NCBI RefSeq assembly: GCF_003609635.1
Contig: NZ_MCIA01000032.1
Location: 62,001 to 126,000, forward strand
Reading direction: 5' to 3'
DNA length: 64,000 nucleotides
DNA from: Lacrimispora algidixylanolytica
GTDB lineage: Bacteria; Bacillota; Clostridia; Lachnospirales; Lachnospiraceae
The notes under the pieces are model-generated. The model did no database searches. It saw only the letters and a program-made list of their open reading frames with translations, and was not told where the DNA came from. Both the position numbers and the translations under genes were made by a program. This document shows, in pieces, positions 50,344 to 59,853 of this stretch (positions are counted from its first letter, which is position 1; every line of letters begins with the position of its first letter).

Positions 50344-51000
50344 ATGAGACAGGCTTATCGGGTTTTATATGAAGGAGCAGTTGGGGAGATCACAGAGAAA
50401 AAATCCCGTTTTATTGCAACGTTCCGGCCGGTGAAATCAGAAGTTGAGGCAATGGCCTTTATAGATGAACTTAGAAAAAAATATTGGGATGCCAGCCATA
50501 ACTGCTACGCCTGGGTAATAGGAAAAAACGGAGAAGAAAAACGCTCAAGCGATGATGGAGAACCAAGCCAAACGGCAGGAAAACCCATGCTTGAAGTGCT
50601 AGAAAGAGAAAAAATCGTCAATATCTGTGTGGTGGTGACCCGATATTTTGGTGGAACTTTATTAGGGACAGGCGGACTTGTGAGAGCTTATTCTAGTGCC
50701 GTAAAGGAGGGGCTTGAGTCCTGTACTATACTTACGGTTGAACCAGCAAAGAAAATTTCAATAACCACGGATTACAACGGAATTGGTAAGATTCATTATA
50801 TTCTTTTGCAGCAGGAGATGAAAATACTGGAAAGCGAATATACAGACAAAGTGGGTTTGATTGTACTTGTGCCAGATGAGAAAATTGTCAGTTTAGAGGC
50901 CGAAATAACTGAGGTTACAAGCGGAAAAGCTGCTATCTTAGAGCTTGAGGATGTTTATTATAGCATGCTGGAAAAAGAAGCGATATTATTCAATATTTAG
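50344..51000 (+). CDS. YigZ/IMPACT family protein
   Basis: The 218-aa protein has the UPF0029 N-terminal domain (EKKSRFIATFRPVKSE, HNCYAWVIG, SDDGEPSQTAGKPML, VVTRYFGGTLLGTGGLVRAYSSA) and a DUF1949-type C-terminal domain. The family is linked to ribosome-associated stress control; the exact role is unclear. The ATG at 50344 with GAGGATG is preferred over 50311. Confidence 0.9.
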   Translation: MRQAYRVLYEGAVGEITEKKSRFIATFRPVKSEVEAMAFIDELRKKYWDASHNCYAWVIGKNGEEKRSSDDGEPSQTAGKPMLEVLEREKIVNICVVVTRYFGGTLLGTGGLVRAYSSAVKEGLESCTILTVEPAKKISITTDYNGIGKIHYILLQQEMKILESEYTDKVGLIVLVPDEKIVSLEAEITEVTSGKAAILELEDVYYSMLEKEAILFNI

Positions 51001-51085
51001 TGAAGTATTTGAAAAAAAACAAGAAAAAAATCTTGCAATATGAAAAACATGATGCTATACTTGCTAATTGTGATAATGTTAATAG

Positions 51086-51115
51086 AACTAAGGGCAAAAA
51101 TGTCCTTAGTTTTTT
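51086..51115 (+). terminator. Rho-independent terminator after yigZ
   Basis: AACTAAGG / CCTTAGTT stem with TTTTT. Confidence 0.85.
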
Positions 51116-51221
51116 ATGATATAGGATGGCTGATCCTGTATTATAAAAGGTTCTCTGGCTTTGTGTTTTTTGGCAGCTGGGGGCAATCTTTGTTGAACGA
51201 AGAGAAAGAAGAGTACATTTT

Positions 51222-53063
51222 ATGATGATGAAAAGAGAAGACGTAAGAAATGTGGCAATTATTGCCCACGTCGACCACGGTAAAACTACACTGGTGGATT
51301 CCCTGTTAAAGCAAAGCGGTGTTTTCCGTGAAAATCAGGAAGTTATGGAGCGCGTTATGGACTCCAATGATATTGAACGAGAGCGTGGTATCACGATCCT
51401 GTCCAAAAATACAGCAGTTCATTACAAAGGCACTAAAATTAATATCATTGATACACCTGGACATGCCGATTTTGGTGGTGAAGTAGAGCGTGTATTAAAA
51501 TTGGTTAACGGCGTTGTTCTCGTAGTAGATGCTTATGAAGGTGTAATGCCTCAGACTAAATTTGTTCTTAGAAAAGCACTGGAACTAGGCCTTTCCGTAG
51601 TTACCTGTATTAATAAGATAGACCGTCCTGAAGCAAGACCTGAGGAAGTAGAGGAAGAAGTATTAGAGCTTCTTATGGATCTTGATGCTAGCGAAGAGCA
51701 GCTTGACTGTCCTTTTGTTTATGCTTCTGCAAAGACAGGATTTGCTAAGATGTCCCTAGATGACCCATCTGAGGATATGTCTCCTTTATTCCAGACTGTA
51801 ATTAATCACATTCCAGCTCCTGAAGGTGATCCAGAAGCTTCTACTCAGCTTTTAATAAGCACCATTGACTTCAATGAGTATGTAGGACGTATTGGTGTAG
51901 GTAAAGTGGATAACGGTAAAATTCGTGTAAATCAGGAATGCGTCATCGTAAACCACCACGAACCCGACAAATTCCGCAAGGTAAAAGTTGGAAAGCTTTA
52001 TGAGTATGAAGGTCTTAATAAGGTAGAGGTTCAGGAGGCATCAATCGGTGCGATTATAGCTATATCTGGTATTGCTGATATCCATATCGGTGACACCCTT
52101 TGCTCTACAGAGAATCCTGAGGCCATTCCTTTCCAGAAGATCTCCGAGCCGACGATTGCCATGAACTTTATTATCAATGACAGCCCTCTAGCTGGCCAGG
52201 AAGGAAAGTTTGTTACTTCCCGTCATATCAGAGAGCGTTTATTTAGAGAATTAAATACAGACGTCAGCCTTCGTGTAGAAGAAACCGATTCCCCAGACTG
52301 CTTTAAAGTATCTGGAAGAGGAGAGCTTCATTTATCCGTTTTAATTGAAAACATGAGAAGAGAAGGTTTTGAATTTGCAGTTAGTAAGGCAGAGGTTCTC
52401 TATCATTTTGATGAAAGAAACCAGAAGCTTGAGCCAATGGAAATTGCTTATATCGATGTACCAGAAGAATTTACGGGAGCTGTTATTCAAAAGCTTACTA
52501 GCCGTAAAGGTGAACTTCAGGGCATGAGTCCTTCAAATGGTGGTTACACAAGACTGGAGATTTCTATTCCTTCCAGAGGTCTTATCGGTTACCGTGGTGA
52601 ATTCATGACAGATACTAAGGGAAATGGTATTATGAATACTGCTTTTGACGGTTATGCACCATTTAAGGGAGAGATCTCTTATAGAAAGACTGGTTCCTTA
52701 ATCGCTTATGAGTCAGGAGAATCCATTACCTACGGTCTTTATAACGCTCAGGAAAGAGGTACTCTTTTCATTGGAGCAGGAGTAAAGGTTTACTCTGGTA
52801 TGGTCATCGGACAAAATCCAAAGGCAGAAGACATGGAAATCAATGTCTGCAAATCAAAGAAACTTACGAATACTCGTTCTTCTGGTGCAGATGATGCTCT
52901 TAAGCTGACAACTCCAAAAGAAATGAGTCTGGAGCAGAGTCTTGATTTCATCGATACAGATGAACTTTTAGAAATCACTCCTTTAAGTCTTCGAATTCGA
53001 AAGAAGGTTCTTGATCCAACTGTTAGAAAAAGAAATACTTCAAATAAAAAAGCTTTAGGTTAA
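51222..53063 (+). CDS. typA: Translational GTPase TypA/BipA
   Basis: The 613-aa GTPase has G1 AHVDHGKTT, the [11 protein letters not shown] switch [16 protein letters not shown] (G3), [13 protein letters not shown] (G4) followed by EF-G-like domains and the BipA-specific C-terminus ([26 protein letters not shown]). It binds the ribosome and helps 50S assembly and stress adaptation. Three ATG codons in a row begin at 51222; the first is used. Confidence 0.95.
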   Translation: MMMKREDVRNVAIIAHVDHGKTTLVDSLLKQSGVFRENQEVMERVMDSNDIERERGITILSKNTAVHYKGTKINIIDTPGHADFGGEVERVLKLVNGVVLVVDAYEGVMPQTKFVLRKALELGLSVVTCINKIDRPEARPEEVEEEVLELLMDLDASEEQLDCPFVYASAKTGFAKMSLDDPSEDMSPLFQTVINHIPAPEGDPEASTQLLISTIDFNEYVGRIGVGKVDNGKIRVNQECVIVNHHEPDKFRKVKVGKLYEYEGLNKVEVQEASIGAIIAISGIADIHIGDTLCSTENPEAIPFQKISEPTIAMNFIINDSPLAGQEGKFVTSRHIRERLFRELNTDVSLRVEETDSPDCFKVSGRGELHLSVLIENMRREGFEFAVSKAEVLYHFDERNQKLEPMEIAYIDVPEEFTGAVIQKLTSRKGELQGMSPSNGGYTRLEISIPSRGLIGYRGEFMTDTKGNGIMNTAFDGYAPFKGEISYRKTGSLIAYESGESITYGLYNAQERGTLFIGAGVKVYSGMVIGQNPKAEDMEINVCKSKKLTNTRSSGADDALKLTTPKEMSLEQSLDFIDTDELLEITPLSLRIRKKVLDPTVRKRNTSNKKALG

Positions 53064-53076
53064 TCTGTAATATAAT

Positions 53077-53137
53077 GGAGAATGCTGCCATTCATCGCCA
53101 AGAAATTGGCAATGGACCAGCATTCTCCTTTTTTTTT
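53077..53137 (+). terminator. Rho-independent terminator after typA
   Basis: GGAGAATGCTG / CAGCATTCTCC arms with an inner CCATT-AATGG pairing and a long T-run. Confidence 0.9.
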
Positions 53138-53265
53138 GTGCATTATGCCTGGTCCTGTCGATATTTTTGGATTGTTTTTTATCATTTTTGTGTAATCTAT
53201 CACATAAATTTAATATTAGCTGCAAAGCGTATAAGTAAATTAAGTGAAAGAAGAGGAGAAATACA

Positions 53266-53892
53266 ATGTCAGAAAAAATGATTGAGAACAACAAAGTAAG
53301 CGTTATCGGGGAGATTGTCTCCGGCTTCACCTTCAGCCACGAGGTATTTGGAGAAGGATTCTATATGGTGGATCTAGCAGTAAACCGTTTAAGTGACCAA
53401 GCTGATGTCATTCCTCTCATGATTTCAGAACGTTTGATTGACGTCAATGGAGATTATTCTGGCTGTACCATCGAGTCCGTTGGTCAATTCCGTTCTTACA
53501 ATCGTCATGAAGGAACGAAAAACCGCCTGGTGCTTTCTGTTTTTGTAAGAGAAATTCACTTTATGGAAGAATTTACCGATTATACGAAGACCAATCAGAT
53601 TATACTAGATGGATACATATGTAAAGCTCCAATCTACAGAAAGACTCCTCTTGGAAGGGAGATCGCTGATTTGCTCCTGGCAGTAAACCGGCCTTATGGA
53701 AAATCCGATTACATACCCTGTATCGCTTGGGGAAGAAATGCAAGATTTGCTTCCAGTTTTAATGTGGGCACCAGAGTTCGAGTATGGGGAAGAGTCCAAA
53801 GCAGGGAGTACACTAAAAAATTAACAGAGACAGAATGTGAAAAGCGCATTGCATATGAAGTCTCCGTCAGCAAGCTGGAATGTACAGAGTAA
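53266..53892 (+). CDS. Two-OB-fold SSB-like protein
   Basis: The 208-aa protein consists of two OB-fold-like halves: residues 1-100 (KVSVIGEIVSGFTFSHEVFGEGFY, with RNYNRHEGTKNRL-type loop) and 105-208 (NQIILDGYICKAPIYRKTPLGREIADLLLAVNRPYGKSDYIPCIAWGRNA, the SSB-like part, cited in pieces). Single-stranded-DNA binding is likely but not shown; the housekeeping SSB is a different, single-OB protein. ATG 53266 with AGGAGA. It may act in replication restart or recombination. Confidence 0.75.
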   Translation: MSEKMIENNKVSVIGEIVSGFTFSHEVFGEGFYMVDLAVNRLSDQADVIPLMISERLIDVNGDYSGCTIESVGQFRSYNRHEGTKNRLVLSVFVREIHFMEEFTDYTKTNQIILDGYICKAPIYRKTPLGREIADLLLAVNRPYGKSDYIPCIAWGRNARFASSFNVGTRVRVWGRVQSREYTKKLTETECEKRIAYEVSVSKLECTE

Positions 53893-54019
53893 AAACTGTA
53901 ATTCATATATTAAGAAAATGGTAAGAAAACTTGCAAAAGTTTTAAATTTATGATACTATAAGCAGGTTCTAACGTAATATGTATGTTATTGCATTTTAGC
54001 TGTTATGAGGTGCGAAAGG

Positions 54020-54526
54020 ATGAATAGAGGTACGATACAAGTAATATGCGGCGAAGGGAAAGGAAAGACCACTGCTGCATTTGGTATGGGAATCGAAGCT
54101 CTGATGAAGAACAGGAATGTTATCATCATACAGTTTTTAAAAGGCTGTACCGGTCGAGGTTCACTTGATATTATCAAGCGCCTGGAACCGGAGTTGAAGA
54201 TATTCCGATTTGAAAAATGTGACGGTCTTTTTGAAAATCTGTCAAAAGAAGAGCAAGAAGAGGAGCAGATGAATATCCGCAATGGTCTGAATTTTGCTAG
54301 GAAAGTCGTTTCCACAGGGGAATGCGATTTGCTTATTCTTGATGAGATTCTAGGAATACTAGATCAAAACATAATAGAGGCGCAGGAGCTGATCCGGCTT
54401 TTGCAGTCAAAGGTTGACGATATGGAAGTTGTTTTGACAGGCAAGGTATTCTCTAAAGAAATAGAACCTTATGTTGACAGCATTTTAGAAATCAATCACG
54501 TTAAAGTTGACAACACAAAACAATAA
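54020..54526 (+). CDS. cobO: Cob(I)alamin/cob(I)yrinic acid adenosyltransferase, CobO type
   Basis: The 168-aa protein has the P-loop ICGEGKGKTTAAFGMGIEAL, IQFLKG and the CobO/BtuR Asp-Glu motif DLLILDEILGILDQNI. It transfers the adenosyl group of ATP to corrinoids. It is an isolated gene; no cobalamin-biosynthesis neighbours, so salvage is likely. The ATG at 54020 (GAGGTGCGAAAGG ahead) is chosen; an ATG at 54005 is in frame. A TTGCAA-N17-TACTAT promoter lies upstream at about 53934. Confidence 0.9.
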   Translation: MNRGTIQVICGEGKGKTTAAFGMGIEALMKNRNVIIIQFLKGCTGRGSLDIIKRLEPELKIFRFEKCDGLFENLSKEEQEEEQMNIRNGLNFARKVVSTGECDLLILDEILGILDQNIIEAQELIRLLQSKVDDMEVVLTGKVFSKEIEPYVDSILEINHVKVDNTKQ

Positions 54527-54535
54527 TGATAGTAT
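54507..54535 (+). promoter_or_regulatory. Sigma-A promoter of the lysine-riboswitch transcript
   Basis: TTGACA at 54507-54512, exactly 17 bases, TAGTAT at 54530-54535. It overlaps the last codons of cobO. Confidence 0.75.
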
Positions 54536-54550
54536 GGTAACATACATAAT

Positions 54551-54717
54551 AGAGTAGAGGTTGCGTCGCTTATTAGTACTCTGTCCGATGTATCAGGTAC
54601 AGATGAGGGCAGAGGGAAGGAAGAGACGCCGAAGATAGGTACGTTCTGAGCGTATCCATCTGGGCATATGGTTAAGAGCCATATGACTGTCATCCAAGTT
54701 GGATGGGGAGCTACTTA
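54551..54717 (+). ncRNA. Lysine riboswitch (L box)
   Basis: Conserved L-box core elements appear in order: AGTAGAGGTTGCG, TTAGTACTCTG, AGAGGGAAGGA, ACGCCGAAGATAGG, TCTGGGCATATG, GACTGTCAT and TGGGGAGCTACTT, with P1 pairing between AGTAG and CTACT. Lysine binding favours the terminator at 54751. Upstream of dapA, the first lysine-branch enzyme. Confidence 0.93.
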
Positions 54718-54750
54718 AAGAGAGATGATATTACCAAATTCTGCACTTTA

Positions 54751-54782
54751 AGAGCTGACCCTGCTGTCAGCTCTGTTTTTTC
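54751..54782 (+). terminator. Riboswitch-controlled terminator
   Basis: AGAGCTGA / TCAGCTCT stem followed by GTTTTTT, 35 bases after the riboswitch and 135 bases before the dapA start. Confidence 0.85.
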
Positions 54783-54917
54783 GTTCACAGCTAGCAAATG
54801 CGTCAAGGAATCCAAATCTGACGATTTTCCTAGGCTGCCTACAGGAAAACAAAAAGAAGGCTTCTGCCGGATGAAGGTTTACTATGTATGATGAAAATGG
54901 ATCAGGAGGATGAGATC

Positions 54918-55802
54918 ATGGCAATTTTTGAGGGTGCCGGTGTTGCGCTGGTAACACCATTTAAGGAAAACGGAGAAGTAAACTACGAGAAGCTGGAAGA
55001 ACTGGTTGAGGAACAAATTGCGGGAGGAACGGATTCCATCATAGCCTGCGGTACAACTGGGGAAGCTTCCACGATGACACATGAAGAGCATGTGTCCGTT
55101 ATTAAATACGTATGCGAAGTCACTGACAAGAGAATCCCTGTGATTGCAGGAACTGGTTCTAATTGTACGGATACTGCCATTTATTTGTCCCGGGAGGCAG
55201 AAAAATGTGGAGCAGACGGACTTCTTTTGGTGTCTCCTTACTACAACAAAGCGACTCAAAAAGGCTTAAAGATACATTTTAAAGCAGTTGCAGATAATGT
55301 GAAAATCCCAATTCTTTTATATAACGTGCCTTCTAGAACTGGAGTGGATATTAAGGCGGAAACCATAGCCGATCTATGTAAGAACGTATCAAATATTCTG
55401 GGAGTAAAGGAAGCAAGTGGCAATTTCTGTGCAATAGCAGACTTAATGTACCTTACCGATGGGAATGTAGATGTGTATTCTGGCAATGACAATCAAATTG
55501 TACCTATTTTATCCCTGGGTGGAAAAGGTGTAATTTCCGTTCTGTCCAATGTGGCACCTTCCCAAACACACCAGATCTGCCAGGCTTATTTTGACGGAGA
55601 TGTAAAACTCAGTGCTAAATTACAGATTGATGCAATCCCTCTTATTAATGCTCTCTTTTGTGAAGTAAATCCAATTCCAGTAAAGGCAGCTCTAAATCTC
55701 ATGGGTAAGAACGCAGGACCATTACGTTTGCCACTTACTGAGATGGAAGAGAACAATCAGGTGTGTCTGAAAAAGGCAATGATGGAGTATGGAATTTTAT
55801 AA
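54918..55802 (+). CDS. dapA: 4-hydroxy-tetrahydrodipicolinate synthase
   Basis: The 294-aa aldolase has GVALVTPFKENGEVNYEKLEELVE, GTTGEASTMTHEEHV, LYNVPSRTGVD with the catalytic Tyr and GVKEASGNF with the Schiff-base Lys. It condenses pyruvate with aspartate semialdehyde, the first step of the lysine/dipicolinate branch. The ATG at 54918 with AGGAGG is preferred over 54888. Under lysine-riboswitch control, cotranscribed with dapB (29 bases). Confidence 0.95.
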   Translation: MAIFEGAGVALVTPFKENGEVNYEKLEELVEEQIAGGTDSIIACGTTGEASTMTHEEHVSVIKYVCEVTDKRIPVIAGTGSNCTDTAIYLSREAEKCGADGLLLVSPYYNKATQKGLKIHFKAVADNVKIPILLYNVPSRTGVDIKAETIADLCKNVSNILGVKEASGNFCAIADLMYLTDGNVDVYSGNDNQIVPILSLGGKGVISVLSNVAPSQTHQICQAYFDGDVKLSAKLQIDAIPLINALFCEVNPIPVKAALNLMGKNAGPLRLPLTEMEENNQVCLKKAMMEYGIL

Positions 55803-55831
55803 AAGGTAAAAGATATACTTAGGAGGATAAC

Positions 55832-56590
55832 ATGATTAAGATTATAATGCACGGCTGCAACGGAGCAATGGGACAAGTGATCACCGGACTTGTGGCAGAA
55901 GAAAAGAACATTACGATCGTAGCAGGAATTGATCCCAGTGAAAGGAAGAATGATTCTTTTCCAGTGTTTCCTTCCCTTGAAGAGTGTGATATTCTGGCCG
56001 ATGTGATTGTTGATTTCGCTTCTGTCAAGGCAGTGGATGGACTTCTTGACTACAGTAGGGAAAAGAAAATACCTGTGGTAGTATGCACTACCGGTCTGTC
56101 AGAAGAGCAAATCAAAAAGATAGAAGAAGTTTCTAATCATGTTGCCGTACTAAGGTCAGCCAACATGTCTTTGGGCGTAAATCTTCTTATGAAGCTGGTG
56201 AAGGAAGCTGCAGAGGTTCTTGCAATTGCTGGATTTGATATTGAGATTTTAGAAAAGCATCATAATAAAAAAGTAGATGCCCCAAGTGGAACGGCGCTGG
56301 CACTGGCAGATTCAATTAACGAAGCCATGGATCAGGAATATCATTATGTTTATGACAGAAGCCAGTTAAGAAAGGCTAGAGATAAAAAAGAAATCGGAAT
56401 TCAGGCTGTTCGTGGAGGAACCATTGTTGGAGAGCATGATGTGATTTTTGCAGGAAAAGACGAAGTAGTTACTTTTAATCATACAGCTTATTCCAAAACG
56501 ATTTTTGCCCAAGGTGCAGTATCAGCAGCAAAATATTTGGCTGGAAAAGGCCCTGGTTTATATACAATGAAAGATGTGATTGAATCATAA
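55832..56590 (+). CDS. dapB: 4-hydroxy-tetrahydrodipicolinate reductase
   Basis: The 252-aa protein has the NAD(P)-binding GCNGAMGQVI, VVCTTGLSEEQ, RSANMSLGVN and the substrate motif EKHHNKKVDAPSGTAL. It reduces the DapA product to tetrahydrodipicolinate. ATG 55832 with AGGAGG; second gene of the dapAB operon. Confidence 0.95.
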   Translation: MIKIIMHGCNGAMGQVITGLVAEEKNITIVAGIDPSERKNDSFPVFPSLEECDILADVIVDFASVKAVDGLLDYSREKKIPVVVCTTGLSEEQIKKIEEVSNHVAVLRSANMSLGVNLLMKLVKEAAEVLAIAGFDIEILEKHHNKKVDAPSGTALALADSINEAMDQEYHYVYDRSQLRKARDKKEIGIQAVRGGTIVGEHDVIFAGKDEVVTFNHTAYSKTIFAQGAVSAAKYLAGKGPGLYTMKDVIES

Positions 56591-56666
56591 TTATTCCAAA
56601 ATTTCCCACCATAATTCATTTAACCTTTACACATACTAATTGTAGAAAATGAAAGGAGAATGTATT

Positions 56667-56972
56667 ATGAAAAGAATAAAACCATATGTAATTGCCCTTC
56701 TGGTAATCATTACCGTTATGTCTCTTTCTGCTTGCGGAACACCGAATAAGAATGGAGGTACTTCTGCAGCTACGACTGGAGCAACAACACAGACGACAGC
56801 AGCAGCTACAAAAAAGGATGCTGCTACAACAACCGCTGCAGGAGGTGCTGGAGCAGGAACTGAAAGCACTGGAGTTGTCAACGGTGTAGTAAATGATGTA
56901 GAAAAAGGTGTTGACAAGATTACAGGCGAAAGCAATGGCCAGCCAACAACTGAAAGTACAACAGCAAAATAA
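56667..56972 (+). CDS. Low-complexity lipoprotein
   Basis: The 101-aa product has a signal peptide and lipobox SLSAC (Cys23), then a Thr/Ala/Gly-rich low-complexity tail (ATTGATTQTTAAATKK and so on) and a short VVNGVVNDVEKGVDKI segment. No fold is recognised; it is probably surface-attached and flexible. The ATG at 56667 with AAAGGAGA is chosen over 56649. Alone between dapB and a terminator. Confidence 0.8.
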   Translation: MKRIKPYVIALLVIITVMSLSACGTPNKNGGTSAATTGATTQTTAAATKKDAATTTAAGGAGAGTESTGVVNGVVNDVEKGVDKITGESNGQPTTESTTAK

Positions 56973-56985
56973 TCTAGATTCTTAC

Positions 56986-57029
56986 AAAAAAAGCTTCAGG
57001 CAGAGATTTTATGCTTGAAGCTTTTTTTG
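56986..57029 (+). terminator. Rho-independent terminator after the lipoprotein gene
   Basis: AAAAAAAGCTTCA / TGAAGCTTTTTTT stem. Confidence 0.9.
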
Positions 57030-57149
57030 TTATAGGTTATAATAAGGTGCAACATATCTTGCCATAGTTTATGGCTGCTCTTTTCTAGTCACTGCTTTAT
57101 TCCTTTGATTCCCTAATAACGAAAGCCTTACTTTAGGAGGCGATTTTTT

Positions 57150-57512
57150 ATGACAAATAGTTACAAAACATATAGGGTATACCGGTACAATAATACAAGA
57201 AAACCTTGGAGAAAGGTGCAATTGATTGCTTACAAAAAGAAATGCTTTTTGTATTTTGTCAGGTTGTGCCTGCTTTTGCTTGTCTTTTTAGAAGCCTCTG
57301 TTCTGATCCCTCGGTGTAAAGAAGACTTACTTTTTTATACGAAATATCTGTTTTCTATCAATCAGGAGCTGGAACTCCAGACCAAAAGTAATGATACTAA
57401 CAGGGGGAATGAAGGGGAAACGAAGGAGAATGGATTTTTCCTTGATTTGAAAGAAGGAAAGGTCAAAATCTGGAAGAAAGTAGAGCGAGTGGTGTATCAA
57501 AAACCTGATTGA
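57150..57512 (+). CDS. Unrecognised membrane protein (120 aa)
   Basis: The product is basic, with one hydrophobic segment (about 33-52, YFVRLCLLLLVFLEASVLI) after a Tyr/Arg/Lys-rich N-terminus, and a charged C-terminus (NRGNEGETKENGFFLDLKEGKVKIW). AGGAGG stands 10 bases ahead of the ATG. Topology is like a small bitopic protein; no family is recognised. It does not match the usual FtsL/DivIC heptad pattern. Confidence 0.6.
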   Translation: MTNSYKTYRVYRYNNTRKPWRKVQLIAYKKKCFLYFVRLCLLLLVFLEASVLIPRCKEDLLFYTKYLFSINQELELQTKSNDTNRGNEGETKENGFFLDLKEGKVKIWKKVERVVYQKPD

Positions 57513-57560
57513 GAAACAGAACCATGGTTTGGTCATTAGTATTTATAATAAGAAAATCAG

Positions 57561-57589
57561 TTGCAATCCTATTTTCGGTGTATTATAAT
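57561..57589 (+). promoter_or_regulatory. Sigma-A promoter of purC
   Basis: TTGCAA at 57561-57566, 17 bases, TATAAT at 57584-57589. No purine riboswitch was recognised in this leader. Confidence 0.65.
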
Positions 57590-57658
57590 TTCTACTGAAA
57601 CACCAGAGTTTTATTTGAAAGACTTATAAATTAATTCAGAAAAGGACAGGTGGCTACC

Positions 57659-58366
57659 ATGGAGAAAAAAGAAATGCTGTATGAAGGAAAAGCAAAGAAA
57701 GTTTATACGACGGAAGATTCTGACGTATTAATTGTCTCATATAAAGATGATGCTACAGCGTTGAATGGTCTTAAAAAGGGTACGATTGTTGGAAAAGGTG
57801 CAATTAACAATCGGATGACCAATTTTATCTTCAAGAAATTAGAAGCCAAAGGTGTTCCCACTCATCTGGTAGAAGAATTAAATGACCGTGAGACAGCGGT
57901 AAAGAAAGTGGAGATCGTACCTCTAGAAGTAATCGTTAGAAATTTCTCCGCCGGCAGCTTCGCCAAAAAGATGGGAATGGAAGAAGGCGTAAAGTTTTCT
58001 TGTCCAACTCTTGAATTCAGCTATAAAGATGATGAACTGGGAGACCCCTTCATCAATGATTACTATGCACTTGCCTTAAATCTTGCCACCAAAGAAGAGA
58101 TTGAGGCCATAACAAAGTATGCATTTATGGTGAATGAAGCATTGATTGAATATTTTGAAGCTTTAAATATAGATCTCATCGATTTTAAGATTGAATTTGG
58201 CCGCTATCACGGAACTATTATACTGGCTGACGAGATTTCACCGGATACCTGCAGACTGTGGGATAAAGATACCCATGAAAAACTGGACAAGGATCGTTTC
58301 CGCAGGGATATGGGAAATGTGGAAGATGCATATGAAGAAGTCTTCCGCCGTCTTGGGATTCAGTAA
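57659..58366 (+). CDS. purC: Phosphoribosylaminoimidazole-succinocarboxamide synthase
   Basis: The 235-aa protein has [47 protein letters not shown], and the SAICAR synthetase signature [11 protein letters not shown]. It joins aspartate to CAIR in de novo purine synthesis. The ATG at 57659 is chosen over an in-frame GTG at 57650. Confidence 0.95.
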   Translation: MEKKEMLYEGKAKKVYTTEDSDVLIVSYKDDATALNGLKKGTIVGKGAINNRMTNFIFKKLEAKGVPTHLVEELNDRETAVKKVEIVPLEVIVRNFSAGSFAKKMGMEEGVKFSCPTLEFSYKDDELGDPFINDYYALALNLATKEEIEAITKYAFMVNEALIEYFEALNIDLIDFKIEFGRYHGTIILADEISPDTCRLWDKDTHEKLDKDRFRRDMGNVEDAYEEVFRRLGIQ

Positions 58367-58390
58367 ACGCACAGAGAGGGAAAACACTAG

Positions 58391-59833
58391 ATGAGTAACG
58401 AATTAAACTTCAACATTGAGGAAGAGTTGCACGAAGAATGTGGCGTCCTCGGTATGTATGATTTTGACGGCGCTGACGTTGCATCTACCATTTATTACGG
58501 ATTATTTGCTTTACAGCATAGAGGCCAGGAAAGCTGCGGAATTGCCGTCAGCGATACAGAAGGTCCTAAGGGAAAAGTAAATGCTTATAAAGGGATGGGA
58601 TTATGTAATGAGGTATTTACTCCAGAGATTTTAGAAGGTCTTCATGGCAATATCGGAGTAGGTCATGTTCGTTATTCCACTGCAGGAAGCAGTACAAGAG
58701 AGAATGCACAGCCTCTTGTCCTTAATTACTTAAAAGGAACTCTTGCGATGGCTCACAATGGCAATTTGGTGAATGCATTGGAGCTACGTAAGGAGCTTGA
58801 GTATAACGGAGCTATTTTCCAGACCACCATAGATTCTGAAGTAATTGCCTATCATATCGCAAGAGAACGAGTAAAAGCCCCATCGGTAGAGGCGGCTGTG
58901 GCAAATGCCATGAAAAAGATCGTGGGAGCATATTCTCTTGTGGTAATGAGTCCACGTAAGCTAATTGGAGCAAGAGATCCTTATGGATTTAAGCCTTTAT
59001 GCATCGGGAAAAGGGACAATGCTTATATCATAGTTTCAGAAAGCTGCGCTCTTGATACCATTGGAGCTGAGTTTGTCCGGGATGTTCAGCCGGGAGAGAT
59101 TGTAACCATAACAAAGGAAGGAATAAAATCCGATACCAGTCTTTGTCCCAAAGATAAATCTAAGGAAGCTAGATGTGTCTTTGAATATATTTACTTTGCA
59201 AGACCAGACAGTGTATTTGATGGTGTCAGCGTTTATCATGCAAGGATTAGTGCTGGCCGTGCCCTGGCAATAGATTCACCTGTAGAAGCAGATCTTGTGG
59301 TTGGGGTTCCTGAATCAGGCAATGCAGCAGCTCTTGGCTATTCCCTTCAGTCGGGTATCCCTTATGGGACTGCGTTTATAAAGAACTCCTATGTAGGCAG
59401 AACCTTTATTAAGCCAAAGCAAAGCAACCGGGAATCCTCTGTACGGATTAAACTGAATGTTTTAAAAGAAGCGGTCGTAGGAAAACGTGTCATTATGATA
59501 GATGATTCTATTGTCAGAGGAACAACTAGTGCACTTATCGTTAATATGCTGCGGGAATCGGGAGCAAAAGAGGTTCATGTCCGTATCAGTGCGCCTCCAT
59601 TTCTCCATCCATGTTACTTTGGAACGGACATACCAGATCAGGATCAGTTGATCGCACATAATCGTACCACGGATGAAGTAAGAGAATTATTGGGAGCGGA
59701 CTCCTTATCCTATTTAAAGATTGAGCGGTTAGCTGATATGGCAGAGGGTTTGCCTATCTGCACGGCATGCTTTAGTGGAAATTATCCCATTGAGCCTCCA
59801 AAAGAGGATATTAGGGGAGAATATAACAGGTAA
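58391..59833 (+). CDS. purF: Amidophosphoribosyltransferase
   Basis: The 480-aa enzyme has a 16-residue propeptide and the nucleophile Cys17 in EECGVLGM, GLFALQHRGQESCGIAV, GVGHVRYSTAG, and the PRPP-binding site VIMIDDSIVRGTTS. C-terminal cysteines (LPICTACFSGNYP) fit the Bacillus-type Fe-S form. First committed step of purine synthesis. 24 bases after purC. Confidence 0.96.
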   Translation: MSNELNFNIEEELHEECGVLGMYDFDGADVASTIYYGLFALQHRGQESCGIAVSDTEGPKGKVNAYKGMGLCNEVFTPEILEGLHGNIGVGHVRYSTAGSSTRENAQPLVLNYLKGTLAMAHNGNLVNALELRKELEYNGAIFQTTIDSEVIAYHIARERVKAPSVEAAVANAMKKIVGAYSLVVMSPRKLIGARDPYGFKPLCIGKRDNAYIIVSESCALDTIGAEFVRDVQPGEIVTITKEGIKSDTSLCPKDKSKEARCVFEYIYFARPDSVFDGVSVYHARISAGRALAIDSPVEADLVVGVPESGNAAALGYSLQSGIPYGTAFIKNSYVGRTFIKPKQSNRESSVRIKLNVLKEAVVGKRVIMIDDSIVRGTTSALIVNMLRESGAKEVHVRISAPPFLHPCYFGTDIPDQDQLIAHNRTTDEVRELLGADSLSYLKIERLADMAEGLPICTACFSGNYPIEPPKEDIRGEYNR

Positions 59834-59853
59834 TATTTTGAAGTGATTGGAAG

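Noticed and set aside
51040-51225. 61-aa frame between yigZ and typA
   Set aside because: It runs through a clear terminator (51086-51115) and lacks a ribosome binding site.
57513-57658. Possible purine riboswitch before purC
   Set aside because: The conserved core (TATA...ATATGG...GTxTCTAC) is absent; only a sigma-A promoter is seen.
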